Source: Nitrospinota bacterium (GTDB lineage: Bacteria > Nitrospinota > Nitrospinia > UBA9942). From it: a stretch of 57,607 nt of DNA. The first letter of the stretch is position 1. Each line of letters starts with the position of its first letter. The DNA is taken from the NCBI GenBank assembly GCA_016234205.1, contig JACRGN010000300.1, positions 1 through 57,607 on the forward strand. The letters are read 5' to 3'. Below, piece by piece: positions 31,527-39,806 of this stretch. The position numbers were made by a program, and so were the translations under genes. The notes beneath the pieces were generated by a model. That model was not told the DNA's origin, made no database searches, and worked only from the letters and a program-made list of their open reading frames with translations.

Positions 31527-32762
31527 ATGTTAAATGAAAGAGAAAAATTAAAAAAGATTATCCAATTGAGCAAAGACATCTCACAGGTTAAAGACATGGA
31601 CCTCCTCTTGGAGAGGATTCTGTTAGAGGCACGGCGGTTTGTCAATGCCGATGCAGGATCAATATATGTTATTGAAGGCGGTCAATTGAAATTCAGTAAT
31701 TCTCAAAATGATACCCAGCGAAGGAAATTGCCTCCAGGAAAGAAACTTCCTTATTTTACCTTTAAGGTTCCCATTGATAAAAAATCTATTTCAGGATATG
31801 TCGCAAGCACAGGAGAGATATTGAATATTCCGGATGTCTATAATCTCCCTCAAGGGGTCCCCTATTCATTTGGCAAGTCCTATGATGAATCATCAGGCTA
31901 CAGGTCCAAATCTATGCTGACAGTTCCATTAAAAAATTATCGCGGAACTATAATGGGCGTCTTGCAACTTATAAATGCCCAGAATGAAAAGAGTGAGATT
32001 ATCCCGTTTTCACCAGAGGATGAGCCCCTGATTCTGCTTTTTGCAAATGATGCCGCAATAGCTCTGGAGCGGGCACAGATGACCCGAAGCATAATCCTTA
32101 GAATGATAAGCATGGCGGAACTACGGGACCCCAAAGAGACAGGTCCCCATGTAAACAGGGTAGCATCCTATTCTGTTGAAATTTATGAGGCATGGGCTTC
32201 TAAAAAAGGCTTCTCTACGGAAACTATCACAAGCACAAAAGATGTCTTACGAAGTGCTGCAATGCTTCACGATGTGGGCAAGGTAGCTATATCCGACCTT
32301 ATTCTAAAAAAACCGGCAAGATTTACACCTGAGGAATATGCCATTATAAAACAGCATACATTCCTTGGTGCAAGGCTTTTTTCAAATCCCCAATCAGATT
32401 TTGATGATATGGCATCACAGGTAGCACTAAACCATCATGAAAGATGGGATGGAGAAGGCTACCCGGGATATATTGATATTGCAACAGGACAACCTCTAAA
32501 AGGTTATATAAATGATAAAGGAACCGCCAAAGGAAAAAAGGAAGAAGAGATACCCTTTTCAGGCAGAGTGGTTGCTATCGCTGATGTTTATGATGCCTTA
32601 TCATGCAGGAGATGCTATAAGGAGCCATGGAATGAGTCTAATGTATTAGAAGAACTACGAGGGCAGAGGGGAAAGCAATTTGACCCTGAAATGATGGATG
32701 CATTTTTCTCAATCTTAGATGTAATCCGTTCAATTGCCAGTCAATACCCTGATAAAGAATAA
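31527..32762 (+). CDS. GAF-HD-GYP type cyclic-di-GMP phosphodiesterase candidate
   Basis: A 411-residue cytoplasmic protein. Residues about 15-180 form a GAF domain (ARRFVNADAGSIYVIEG, SISGYVASTGEILNIPDV, LLFANDAAIALERAQ). Residues about 195-400 form an HD-GYP-like domain: SAAMLHDVGKVAI with the HD pair, then HHERWDGEGYPGYI with the GYP region, and SGRVVAIADVYDALSCRR. The family hydrolyses c-di-GMP; the motif here is GEGYPG and about 25 extra residues follow it (KGYINDKGTAKGKKEEEIP), which is slightly unusual. It ends two bases before the convergent radical SAM gene. Confidence 0.92.
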   Translation: MLNEREKLKKIIQLSKDISQVKDMDLLLERILLEARRFVNADAGSIYVIEGGQLKFSNSQNDTQRRKLPPGKKLPYFTFKVPIDKKSISGYVASTGEILNIPDVYNLPQGVPYSFGKSYDESSGYRSKSMLTVPLKNYRGTIMGVLQLINAQNEKSEIIPFSPEDEPLILLFANDAAIALERAQMTRSIILRMISMAELRDPKETGPHVNRVASYSVEIYEAWASKKGFSTETITSTKDVLRSAAMLHDVGKVAISDLILKKPARFTPEEYAIIKQHTFLGARLFSNPQSDFDDMASQVALNHHERWDGEGYPGYIDIATGQPLKGYINDKGTAKGKKEEEIPFSGRVVAIADVYDALSCRRCYKEPWNESNVLEELRGQRGKQFDPEMMDAFFSILDVIRSIASQYPDKE

Positions 32763-32764
32763 TA

Positions 32765-33766
32765 TCATCCGTCAACCTGATTGATTTTTTCAAATGGTTC
32801 ATCCTTATGAAAATCGGGGCGGTAGTAATCTCTGCTTGAATACTCCTGAATCCAGCCATTCTCAAGTCCGAACATATCAAGCCAGATTAGCACCTTTTCG
32901 TACTCTCCCTCATTTAAAGGTCTTGATAATAGCAGATTTTCATTAGCCCTATGTGTTGGAAAATATTGTGACATAACACTCAAAAATGTCTCCCTCCCGA
33001 CCTCCTCACTCAAAAATGAAAGGCTCTCCTTACTTCCAGCAATATCATTAGGCAGGACAAGGTGTCTGATAATCAAGCCTCTTATGGCAATATCATGAGC
33101 ATCAATAATTAGATTCCCAACCTGTCTTTTCATCTCTAAAATCGCTGCCCTTGAGTGTCTTACATAATCTTCTGCTCTGGAATAATCAAATGAATTCTCA
33201 TCCTCACTGAATTTAATATCAGGAAGATAGATATCAATTATGCCATCCAAAAGTTTTAGTGCATAAAGCGAATCATAGCTGTTGGTATTATATACAAGTG
33301 GAATCCTTAATCCCTTTTCAACTGCTATTTCAAGAGCCTTTACAATCTGGGCAGCAAAGTGTGATGGCGATACGAGGTTTATGTTATGGCATCCTTTAGT
33401 CTGAAGCTCAATCATTATGTCTGCAAGCCTCTCAAACCTTACCTCTTTGTCTATGAATGGTTTTTCAGGCTGAGATATCTGGTGGTTTTGGCAGAAGACA
33501 CATCGGAGATTGCAATTACCAAAAAATATTGTCCCTGAACCTTTATTACCGGAAAGGACAGGCTCCTCTCCACGGTGGACATAATAGCTTGATACAATAG
33601 GAAGATAGCCAGAGCGGCAGAACCCTATTTCTCCATCTTTTCTGTTAATCTTACAATTGCGGGGACATAAAGTGCAGTTACTGAGGATAGATTCAAGCTG
33701 GACTGCTCGCTCATGCAGTTCACCTGTTTTAAAAAGATTTAAATAATGAGGGATATTAAAACTCAC
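32765..33766 (-). CDS. Radical SAM protein related to pyruvate formate-lyase activating enzyme (AmmeMemoRadiSam-type)
   Basis: A 333-residue cytoplasmic enzyme. The SAM-binding cluster motif is CNLRCVFCQNHQIS (Cx3Cx2C), and an N-terminal cysteine group (CTLCPRNCKINR) suggests a second metal site. The start is GTG 33766, followed by SFNIPHYLNLF. Proteins of this type are annotated as PflA-like activases, often found with AmmeMemoRadiSam partners; none is adjacent here, so the target is unknown. Confidence 0.85.
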   Translation of the reverse strand: MSFNIPHYLNLFKTGELHERAVQLESILSNCTLCPRNCKINRKDGEIGFCRSGYLPIVSSYYVHRGEEPVLSGNKGSGTIFFGNCNLRCVFCQNHQISQPEKPFIDKEVRFERLADIMIELQTKGCHNINLVSPSHFAAQIVKALEIAVEKGLRIPLVYNTNSYDSLYALKLLDGIIDIYLPDIKFSEDENSFDYSRAEDYVRHSRAAILEMKRQVGNLIIDAHDIAIRGLIIRHLVLPNDIAGSKESLSFLSEEVGRETFLSVMSQYFPTHRANENLLLSRPLNEGEYEKVLIWLDMFGLENGWIQEYSSRDYYRPDFHKDEPFEKINQVDG

Positions 33767-33792
33767 TTACCAAATATTTTATATTAAATTTT

Positions 33793-34287
33793 TTATGAAC
33801 CTTTTTTGCTCTTGTAGAAGGTATCAAAAGTAACAATCCCCTGTTTTTTAAGAATCTTTTCCCCCTTAACAAGGATTGCAAGGTCATTCTTTTCCCTTAC
33901 CTGCGAGAATACAATTCCAGTTTCCCTGAATTTATCGTCATGCTCCCTGAGAGCAAGAAAATCTCCTTTGTTTTTCCAGCAGTAATATCGTACCGATGTT
34001 GTATAGTGGGCTGTATCATCCTTTATCTTTTTGATTTCAGAATTTGTCAGAATCTTGCCATTCTTATCACACCACCTACCCTCCAAATCACCCGGGGTCA
34101 AAGGCAATGCCTTCTTCATATCTACGAGACACAGCTTTTTGTCTTCAGGAGGAAGCTGGTTAAAGAGTGATTTTCGTTCGTCAGGGTTTAAGCTCTTCTG
34201 TCTCTCAAGCTTCTCCTGCCTCTCCTTCTCCATTGAAGAAAGGACATCCGTATGGTTCTGCTTTGTATAAAAAGAGGGTAAGGTCAT
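33793..34287 (-). CDS. Hypothetical protein of 164 residues
   Basis: I do not recognise this family. The product is charged and soluble, with no signal peptide or membrane segment. The N-terminal third is predicted helical (MEKERQEKLERQKSLNPDER), the rest mixed with several aromatic residues (TTSVRYYCWKNKGDF). It could be a zinc- or DNA-binding accessory protein, but no motif supports this. It lies between tRNA-Leu, 17 bases upstream, and the radical SAM gene, same strand. Confidence 0.6.
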   Translation of the reverse strand: MTLPSFYTKQNHTDVLSSMEKERQEKLERQKSLNPDERKSLFNQLPPEDKKLCLVDMKKALPLTPGDLEGRWCDKNGKILTNSEIKKIKDDTAHYTTSVRYYCWKNKGDFLALREHDDKFRETGIVFSQVREKNDLAILVKGEKILKKQGIVTFDTFYKSKKGS

Positions 34288-34304
34288 AATCTATAAATCA
34301 ATTA

Positions 34305-34390
34305 TGCCGAGGGCCGGAATCGAACCGGCACGGCAGTTTCCCGCCGAGGGATTTTAAGTCCCTTGCGTCTACCTATTCCGCCACCCCGGC
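34305..34390 (-). tRNA. tRNA-Leu (anticodon UAA)
   Basis: Minus-strand sequence begins GCCGGGGTGGCGGAATAGGT and carries the anticodon loop CTTAAAA (anticodon TAA). It has a long variable arm (class II), the TpsiC arm GGTTCGATTCC, and an acceptor end CCTCGGC-A pairing with GCCGGGG (one G-U). CCA is not encoded. The 86-nt length fits tRNA-Leu. Confidence 0.97.
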
Positions 34391-34785
34391 AAATAAAGAT
34401 TTTCTTAAAATACAATAAGTTATAATTTTATAAAGTGTGTCATATCGTGTCATATAGAGTCGAAACTGATTACATTTGCAATCAATTATCACAAAAAAGT
34501 AATCAAAAAGCAATCATTTTTCAGTTAAGCAATAAACCCAAATTATGCACGAACGATTTAGATAAGACCTTATGTCCCTGTAGCAACTGTCAAATTTTTA
34601 CTTTTCTATGGATGGTAAAAAGTGAAAATTTCCACAGTTCAGACAGACATGGACGGCTGTCTGAACGACAAGCGGAAGGGACATAAGGTCTTTCACTCAT
34701 TTTTTGGGATAAACTATAGATGGGATAATGATGTCATATACTATCTTGGAGTAAAATTTAATGATTCAGATGAAAGCAACCTTAC
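34391..34785. other. 395-base gene-free region with direct repeats and a structured element
   Basis: Left part: two 9-bp direct repeats GTGTCATAT (34437, 34447), a near-palindrome TGATTACATTTGCAATCA, and three more AATCA boxes up to 34525. Middle: the multibranched inverted-repeat element at 34564-34692. Right part: nothing recognised. Short open frames here look random. It lies next to tRNA-Leu, a frequent integration target, but no integrase is present. Confidence 0.6.
34564..34692. ncRNA. Candidate structured element with 16-bp closing stem and two internal hairpins
   Basis: Perfect 16-bp arms AAGACCTTATGTCCCT (34564-34579) and AGGGACATAAGGTCTT (34677-34692) enclose two hairpins. Hairpin 1 pairs 34592-34605 with 34618-34631 (14 bp, one G-U). 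Hairpin 2 pairs GTTCAGACAG (34637-34646) with CTGTCTGAAC (34657-34666). It could be an RNA or a miniature transposable element; no known family was recognised. Confidence 0.45.
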
Positions 34786-35790
34786 TCATCCCCCAATCAT
34801 TGACATAGATTGTTCAATAGGGATACATTTGTCATTTGAGAACTGATGCCCCTGAGGTTTATTCTGTATAATTTTTATAATAATCTCTTTGAGGGACTCA
34901 TCACTAATTCCTGACCGAATATAATCTCTTAAATCTATTCCATCTTTATAACCCAGACACAACCTTAATATTCCTTCTGCAGTCAGTCTTACCCTGTTGC
35001 AGGATTCACAGAAATGCTGTGTTATCGGCGAGATGAAGCCGATTTTGATTGCGGATTGCGAATTGCGGATTGTGGGTTTTATAGTGAAGTATGAAGCAGG
35101 ACCGCCTCCTGATGACTTTGCAGGCTCTAATTCAAAATGGCTTTCAACTAAAGATTTTACCTCCTTTATGGAGATAAACCTTTCTTTGCTTAAATTCACA
35201 ATACGACGCACGGGCATACACTCTATGAATCTTATATTTGCACTGTTTTCTATGGCGAAATGGACAATGTCAATAAGCTCATTATCATTCAATCCCCTCA
35301 TTACAACAGTATTGAGATTAACAGGCGTCAAACCAGCATTTACTGCCTCCTTGATACCCTCTAATACATCTTTTAGTTCTCCACCTCCACATACCGTTTT
35401 AAAAGTTTCAGGTTTTAGCGTGTCAAGACTGATATTTACCCTCTTTAATCCTGCATTCTTTAAATCAATAGCATATTTAGATAGGAGAGTGGCGTTTGTT
35501 GTCATAGCAAGGTCATTTATTCCGTTAATATGAGATAATTGATTAATCAGCGATACCATATCCTTTCTGACCAGAGGTTCTCCACCGGTTATCCTTACAC
35601 GGCTCACGCCCATATCAGCAAAACACCTTACGATTCTGGTAATCTCCTCAAATCTAAGTATTGCCCTCCGTCTTGAATGACTATCGCTATCCTTCGGTGT
35701 GCAGTAGAGACATTTCAGGTCACACCTGTCTGTAACAGATATACGGATGTATTCAATTCTTCTATTATATTTGTCAATAAGCAAATTCAT
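34786..35790 (-). CDS. moaA: GTP 3',8-cyclase (molybdenum cofactor step 1) with a repeat insertion
   Basis: Radical SAM enzyme converting GTP to the cyclic intermediate of molybdopterin synthesis. The N-terminal cluster motif is CDLKCLYC and the C-terminal cluster is held by CESCNRVRLTAEGILRLCLG. TGGEPLVRKD and the C-terminal MSMIGG are typical. The length of 334 is normal. Residues about 239-248 (TIRNSQSAIK) are encoded by a tandem GCGGATT/GCGAATT repeat (35048-35075) just before GFISPIT. The other Moco genes lie 8 kb away in a separate block. It follows the kinase gene by 15 bases on the same strand, so it may share its transcript. Confidence 0.96.
   Translation of the reverse strand: MNLLIDKYNRRIEYIRISVTDRCDLKCLYCTPKDSDSHSRRRAILRFEEITRIVRCFADMGVSRVRITGGEPLVRKDMVSLINQLSHINGINDLAMTTNATLLSKYAIDLKNAGLKRVNISLDTLKPETFKTVCGGGELKDVLEGIKEAVNAGLTPVNLNTVVMRGLNDNELIDIVHFAIENSANIRFIECMPVRRIVNLSKERFISIKEVKSLVESHFELEPAKSSGGGPASYFTIKPTIRNSQSAIKIGFISPITQHFCESCNRVRLTAEGILRLCLGYKDGIDLRDYIRSGISDESLKEIIIKIIQNKPQGHQFSNDKCIPIEQSMSMIGG
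35048..35075. repeat. Tandem TGCGGATTGCGAATTGCGGA repeat inside moaA
   Basis: A 7-bp array read in frame as TIRNSQSAI on the minus strand, in a loop before a conserved strand of the radical SAM domain. Confidence 0.8.
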
Positions 35791-35805
35791 AATTTATACA
35801 ATGTT

Positions 35806-38091
35806 TTAAACTGGTAATATAACCTCAAAAGTAGTTCCCTTTCCCTCTTCACTTAAAACATTTATCTCACCGCCATGGTCATGAACAATTTTATGTGCGA
35901 TAGACAGTCCAAGCCCTGTCCCTGTTGGCTTTGTTGTAAAGAATGGGTCAAACATCCTTTCTATAATTTCAGCCGGTATCCCCTTACCTGTATCAGCTAC
36001 CTTTATTTTTATATCTGCCCCATCCGATTCTGTTAATATATTTATCTTCCCTCCATTTGGTGTTGCGTCCATCGCGTTGAGGATGAGATTTATAAGCACC
36101 TGATGAATCTGCTGGGGATCGGCTTTAATCATAGGTATAGCTCCATTATCTCTGTAATCAATGCTGATTCCCTGATTGGATGCCTTTTTATTTATCCAGA
36201 AAAGCACCTCTTTAAGTATTTTAACAGGGTCAATTGTTGTAACATGCTTTTCTGTGGGCCTTGCAAAGTCAGAAAAGGTTCTTAAAAATGAATTCAGTCT
36301 ATTTACCTCAGTAATAATCCTCTCCGAGAATCTTTTTTGATTTCCACTTAAGTTCAGCTCACTTTCCATTGCTTGAACTACTACCTTTATAGCAGCCAGG
36401 GGATTTCCTATCTCATGTGATAGACCTGCAGATAAAACGGCAAGGGAGGAAAGCTTTTCAGCCTGAAACATCTGTTTTTCTAATTTTTTCTGACTCTCCT
36501 CCAGCTTATGTCTGTCTGTAATATCTCTGAATATCATCATTGAGCCATGATTTCTTTCATCCAGCTTTACAGATACAACATTTATATCAAGTATCTTTGA
36601 ATTGTAAACAGAGACGGTGGATATAGGTAAGTTACTGCTCTTTTCCTTGTTGATAATCTCTTCTACATTTTCAGGTCTTCTATGACACTGGAGAAAATTT
36701 TTCCCTACTATATTATTACGATGTATCCCCAAAATTTTTTCTGCTGAGGGATTTATCATAACTACTTTATTATTCTCATCTGCTACAATAATTCCCTCAG
36801 CAGCGCAGGTAAGTATTCCCTCCAATCTATTTTTTTCAAATTTTAATTCCTTTGTTCTCTTCTCCACCTCTCTTTTTAACTCTTCATTCCAGTTAATTAC
36901 TTTTTTCCTCTGTTCTTCTAATTTCTCTGCCATGAGATTGAATCTATCTGCAAGCTGCTCTAATTCATCCCTGCTGTTTATAGTGAGTCTATGGCTGAAA
37001 TCACCCTCTGCAATAGAATCAACATCTTTTAAAAATTCCGATAATGGCAATGTAAAATGTCTTGCCATGAAAATCCCTATGATTATTGATGCAAGTATTG
37101 TAGCAGCACCGATTATTAGAAAGACCATCTTAAATCTCATTATTGGCTCAAAGATGGTTTTCCTTGGATATACAAGTGAGAAAGCCCAGAAACTTTTAGA
37201 TAGTCTATCACCAGTTAAGATAGGGGAGTAGGAGACAATTTTATCCTCAATAATCTCTATCCCATTTTTTTTACTAAGGATATTTGATACGATTTCTGGG
37301 GGGTAATCTTTATTCAGATTTCTAATACCGTTTGCAAGTGATGTGGAATTAGAAACAGCCTTATCAGAATATCCATAATATTCTGAATGAGCAAGATATT
37401 CCCCTTTATGATTCACAAGAAATGTAATGCCGCTCTTTGCAATATTTATCTTCTGCATCTGTTCGATGATATAACTGCCGTAGAGATTGATTATTATTAT
37501 TCCCCTATTTTTGTATTCCGTATCAAATACTGGGGTAGCAAACCTGACCACTGATTTTAGTGGTGTTTCAACTTTGCCCCACTCTATATTGTAATCCATA
37601 GGTGATACATAACACTCACCTTCAGGATATTTTACTGAATCTTTAAAATAGTATCTATCGCTCTTATTCTGAAGCTTTTCTCGCGGTATGATCTCAGTCC
37701 TATCTCCATATGAATCTACCCGTATTATCTCCATACCACTCTCATTAATATACCGTATTTGGTAATAGTAAGGATACGCCTTTGAGAAGTTTAGAAATTC
37801 ATTTTCCAGTCTCTTTCTGATAACCGGGTTTTCTGTCTCTATCAATTCCAACAGTGTAGGAGAACGGCTCAGATATAAGACATGATTGTGGATTTTTTTT
37901 AAAAATTTCTCAATATCTTCTGCCTTTGATGACACTTCATATTCAATGTTGTGGAGGGTGTTATCTACCAATGCCCTGATAGAATAGTAAATACCATATA
38001 ATCCTGCCACTGAGAGAGGCACAACTGCCAACAAAAGAAAGGCGGTAAGCAACCTTATTCTGATACTATAAAACCTTTTTCTGGTTTTCAT
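35806..38091 (-). CDS. Transmembrane sensor histidine kinase (dCache-HAMP-PAS-HisKA-HATPase)
   Basis: A 761-residue kinase. N-terminal helix (about 8-32), a periplasmic double-Cache-like sensor (about 35-310; RYINESGMEIIRVDSYG and FLVNHKGEYLAHSE are typical), second membrane helix (about 315-340), HAMP, a PAS domain (about 420-530), DHp domain with H-box LSAGLSHEIGNPLAAIKV, and ATPase motifs LINLILNAMDATPNGG, VADTGKGIPAEIIERMFDPF, and GTGLGLSIAH. No adjacent response regulator is seen; the REC domains elsewhere are candidates. TATAAT lies 11 bases before the ATG at the end of a repeat. Confidence 0.96.
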   Translation of the reverse strand: MKTRKRFYSIRIRLLTAFLLLAVVPLSVAGLYGIYYSIRALVDNTLHNIEYEVSSKAEDIEKFLKKIHNHVLYLSRSPTLLELIETENPVIRKRLENEFLNFSKAYPYYYQIRYINESGMEIIRVDSYGDRTEIIPREKLQNKSDRYYFKDSVKYPEGECYVSPMDYNIEWGKVETPLKSVVRFATPVFDTEYKNRGIIIINLYGSYIIEQMQKINIAKSGITFLVNHKGEYLAHSEYYGYSDKAVSNSTSLANGIRNLNKDYPPEIVSNILSKKNGIEIIEDKIVSYSPILTGDRLSKSFWAFSLVYPRKTIFEPIMRFKMVFLIIGAATILASIIIGIFMARHFTLPLSEFLKDVDSIAEGDFSHRLTINSRDELEQLADRFNLMAEKLEEQRKKVINWNEELKREVEKRTKELKFEKNRLEGILTCAAEGIIVADENNKVVMINPSAEKILGIHRNNIVGKNFLQCHRRPENVEEIINKEKSSNLPISTVSVYNSKILDINVVSVKLDERNHGSMMIFRDITDRHKLEESQKKLEKQMFQAEKLSSLAVLSAGLSHEIGNPLAAIKVVVQAMESELNLSGNQKRFSERIITEVNRLNSFLRTFSDFARPTEKHVTTIDPVKILKEVLFWINKKASNQGISIDYRDNGAIPMIKADPQQIHQVLINLILNAMDATPNGGKINILTESDGADIKIKVADTGKGIPAEIIERMFDPFFTTKPTGTGLGLSIAHKIVHDHGGEINVLSEEGKGTTFEVILPV

Positions 38092-38102
38092 TTTATAAGG
38101 AA

Positions 38103-38108
38103 ATTATA
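38103..38108 (-). promoter_or_regulatory. TATAAT, possible -10 of the kinase gene
   Basis: TATAAT on the minus strand is followed by 11 nt and ATG. The adjacent palindrome (38113-38161) is of the GC-rich family. Confidence 0.4.
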
Positions 38109-38112
38109 AAAT

Positions 38113-38161
38113 CCCCCTCACCTTAATCCTCTCCCCTCAGGGGAGAGGGGAGGGTGAGGGG
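38113..38161. repeat. CCCCTCACC..CTCTCCCC hairpin
   Basis: Arms CCTCTCCCCT and AGGGGAGAGGGG with outer CCCCCTCACC/GGTGAGGGG form a GC-rich palindrome between the anti-sigma gene and the kinase. It may terminate the sigma/anti-sigma transcript; a related palindrome is at 51678-51706. Confidence 0.7.
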
Positions 38162-38171
38162 TTTGTTCTTT

Positions 38172-38891
38172 CTATCTCACAAGGGAATAGACCATATTAC
38201 CGCTCTTCCATATGTCTACTTCACAATCTTTAAATGGTAAATGATATTTTTTGTTATCTTCCATCTCATACCTGATTTTATTAGTGTCAATGGCGTAAAG
38301 GGAGATTCTCTTATCCCCTTTCTTATAAAAGAGATAGGCTACTTCATTTCTACCAAGCTTGCATTTTCTGCCTCCCACAAGTTTTAATCCCGACTCTCCA
38401 ATCTCTGGAATTGAGACAGGAAAACTCAACCTTTCTCTGAACCAAAGGCTAATATCTTTTACTTCCTCTGCCTTGAACATCATTGGGAGGTTTTCCATAT
38501 GACTCTCAAATGACAGTCTCCCTACTTCTTCTACACTCCTGAAGTATGCAAAATTATAGGAGATAAATAATAGCACCATAGCTGCTACAGCCAATGCAGG
38601 GGCAACAGTCTTCCACAAACTTGTCCCTGCATGTTTTAAGCGGGGAACAGATGACCTCTTTTTCACGCCAGATATAGTTCGTATATTTAATTCTATACGG
38701 TTGAGCAGTCCATCAGGCACTTCCCTCATATAAAGTTCTTTTCTAAACTTGTTTTCAATATCGGTGTCTATTTTGTTCATAACACTACATTCTTTGCATG
38801 TCTTTGCATGAAGATACGCCTCTGAGACAATCCCTTCACTGGATAGAATCTCTCTTTTTCTAAACCACTCTCTATATTCCTGACAATTCAT
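38172..38891 (-). CDS. Anti-sigma factor, membrane-anchored
   Basis: A 239-residue protein encoded directly after an ECF sigma factor gene, overlapping it by four bases. The N-terminal cytoplasmic domain has a zinc-type pattern with Cys3 plus HAKTCKEC (about residues 28-35), as in ZAS anti-sigma factors. One membrane helix follows (about 92-112), then an extracytoplasmic domain of about 125 residues of unknown ligand. It is predicted to hold the sigma factor inactive until a signal is sensed. The gene pair is conserved in layout; the signal is unknown. Confidence 0.85.
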   Translation of the reverse strand: MNCQEYREWFRKREILSSEGIVSEAYLHAKTCKECSVMNKIDTDIENKFRKELYMREVPDGLLNRIELNIRTISGVKKRSSVPRLKHAGTSLWKTVAPALAVAAMVLLFISYNFAYFRSVEEVGRLSFESHMENLPMMFKAEEVKDISLWFRERLSFPVSIPEIGESGLKLVGGRKCKLGRNEVAYLFYKKGDKRISLYAIDTNKIRYEMEDNKKYHLPFKDCEVDIWKSGNMVYSLVR

Positions 38892-39580
38892 AAAACAAAA
38901 AGATTAAGGAGAAATAGGGAAAGGGAGAATAAAAATAGTATTTTTTTCTCTGTCTCTCCACCTTCTCCCTTTCTCCTTACAGGATTCTTAAAATTAGCCC
39001 TGATTACCTTAGTTTCATTTGCCATTAGATTCGCTTCGCTCACTACAAGATTTTTTAACATTATATTTTTTACAAAATCCCTCCCCCTTGAGATACGGGA
39101 CATAACAGTTCCAATAGGTATATTCAAAGTATCTGCAATCTCTTTATAGGAGCGATTGTCCATATAAAATAAAAGAAAAGGGGATTTATATTTTTCAGGT
39201 ATTCTGTCCAAGAGCGGCTGTATACCCTGATTATCTATTTTTTTAATCATCTCATTTTCACTGTAATTTTTTGCAGCAATAGACTCTAAATTTTGCAGAT
39301 ACTCCCCTTCGTCATCAAGATTTAGCTCTCTGAAATTTCCCTTTCTTTCTACTTCCTTCAAATAAAGATTTCTCATAATTGAAAAGAGCCAGTTTTTACA
39401 TTTATCTTCATCCTTTAACTGGTGAAATCTTTTAAAGGCAATGTAAAATGTCTCCTGTGTTAGATCCTCTGCGTCGTATTCGTTTCCAGATAGCTTTAAA
39501 GCCATATTGTAGATAAATTTTAGATGTGGGAGGGCTATTTGCTTGAAACCATCTTCGGTTCTCTTTTTTGAAAATATCAT
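38888..39580 (-). CDS. ECF (sigma-70 family, RpoE-like) sigma factor with repeat-encoded C-terminus
   Basis: Alternative sigma factor for envelope or stress genes. Region 2 is visible as FIYNMALKLSGNEYDAEDLTQETF and region 4 as LLDRIPEKYKSPFLLFYMDNRSYKEIADTLNIPIGTVMSRISRGR. The recognisable protein would end at about residue 198. The final 32 residues (from NPVRRKGEGG onward, then a Phe/Leu-rich tail) are a translation of the GGAGAAA/TTTCTCC repeat at 38893-38985 rather than sigma sequence, so the repeat has displaced the original stop. The stop overlaps the anti-sigma ATG (ATGA). Confidence 0.92.
   Translation of the reverse strand: MIFSKKRTEDGFKQIALPHLKFIYNMALKLSGNEYDAEDLTQETFYIAFKRFHQLKDEDKCKNWLFSIMRNLYLKEVERKGNFRELNLDDEGEYLQNLESIAAKNYSENEMIKKIDNQGIQPLLDRIPEKYKSPFLLFYMDNRSYKEIADTLNIPIGTVMSRISRGRDFVKNIMLKNLVVSEANLMANETKVIRANFKNPVRRKGEGGETEKKILFLFSLSLFLLNLFVL
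38893..38985. repeat. GGAGAAA/TTTCTCC repeat overlapping the 3' end of the ECF sigma gene
   Basis: Arms AGATTAAGGAGAAATAGGGA and TCTCCCTTTCTCCTTAC. It is read as coding sequence for the sigma factor C-terminus. Confidence 0.85.
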
Positions 39581-39593
39581 TTATAAAAAATTC

Positions 39594-39790
39594 GCCACAG
39601 AGGCACGGAGACACAGAGAAAAACCATAAGGAGAAATGGGGAAAGTTTTATTGGTTGGATTGGTTAAAACCAATCAAACCAATTAAACCAATAAAACATC
39701 TTTATGTTTTTTTCTCCATCTCTCCATCTTCTCCCCTTTTCCTTAATCTTTTTTGTTTTTGCTTTCTCCGTGCATCAGTGTCTCTGTGGT
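39594..39790. repeat. Triple nested hairpin composite (three families)
   Basis: Outer: GCCACAGAGGCACGGAGACA (39594) with CTCCGTGCATCAGTGTCTCT (39766). Middle: ATAAGGAGAAATGGGGAAAG (39626) with CATCTTCTCCCCTTTTCCTT (39725). Centre: TTATTGGTTGGATTGGTT (39648) with AACCAATTAAACCAATAA (39678). It fills the gap between tlpA and the sigma gene. Confidence 0.9.
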
Positions 39791-39806
39791 TAAATCAGGT
39801 TTTTGT

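Noticed and set aside
34564..34692. Integron attC site
   Set aside because: Size and palindrome are suitable but the R'/R'' core GTTRRRY pattern and an integrase are missing.
34435..34846. Short plus-strand open frames of 74-83 codons downstream of tRNA-Leu
   Set aside because: They run through the inverted-repeat element, have no ribosome-binding site and no recognisable protein.
35791..35805. Moco riboswitch upstream of moaA
   Set aside because: Only 15 bases separate moaA from the kinase gene; no room for the aptamer.
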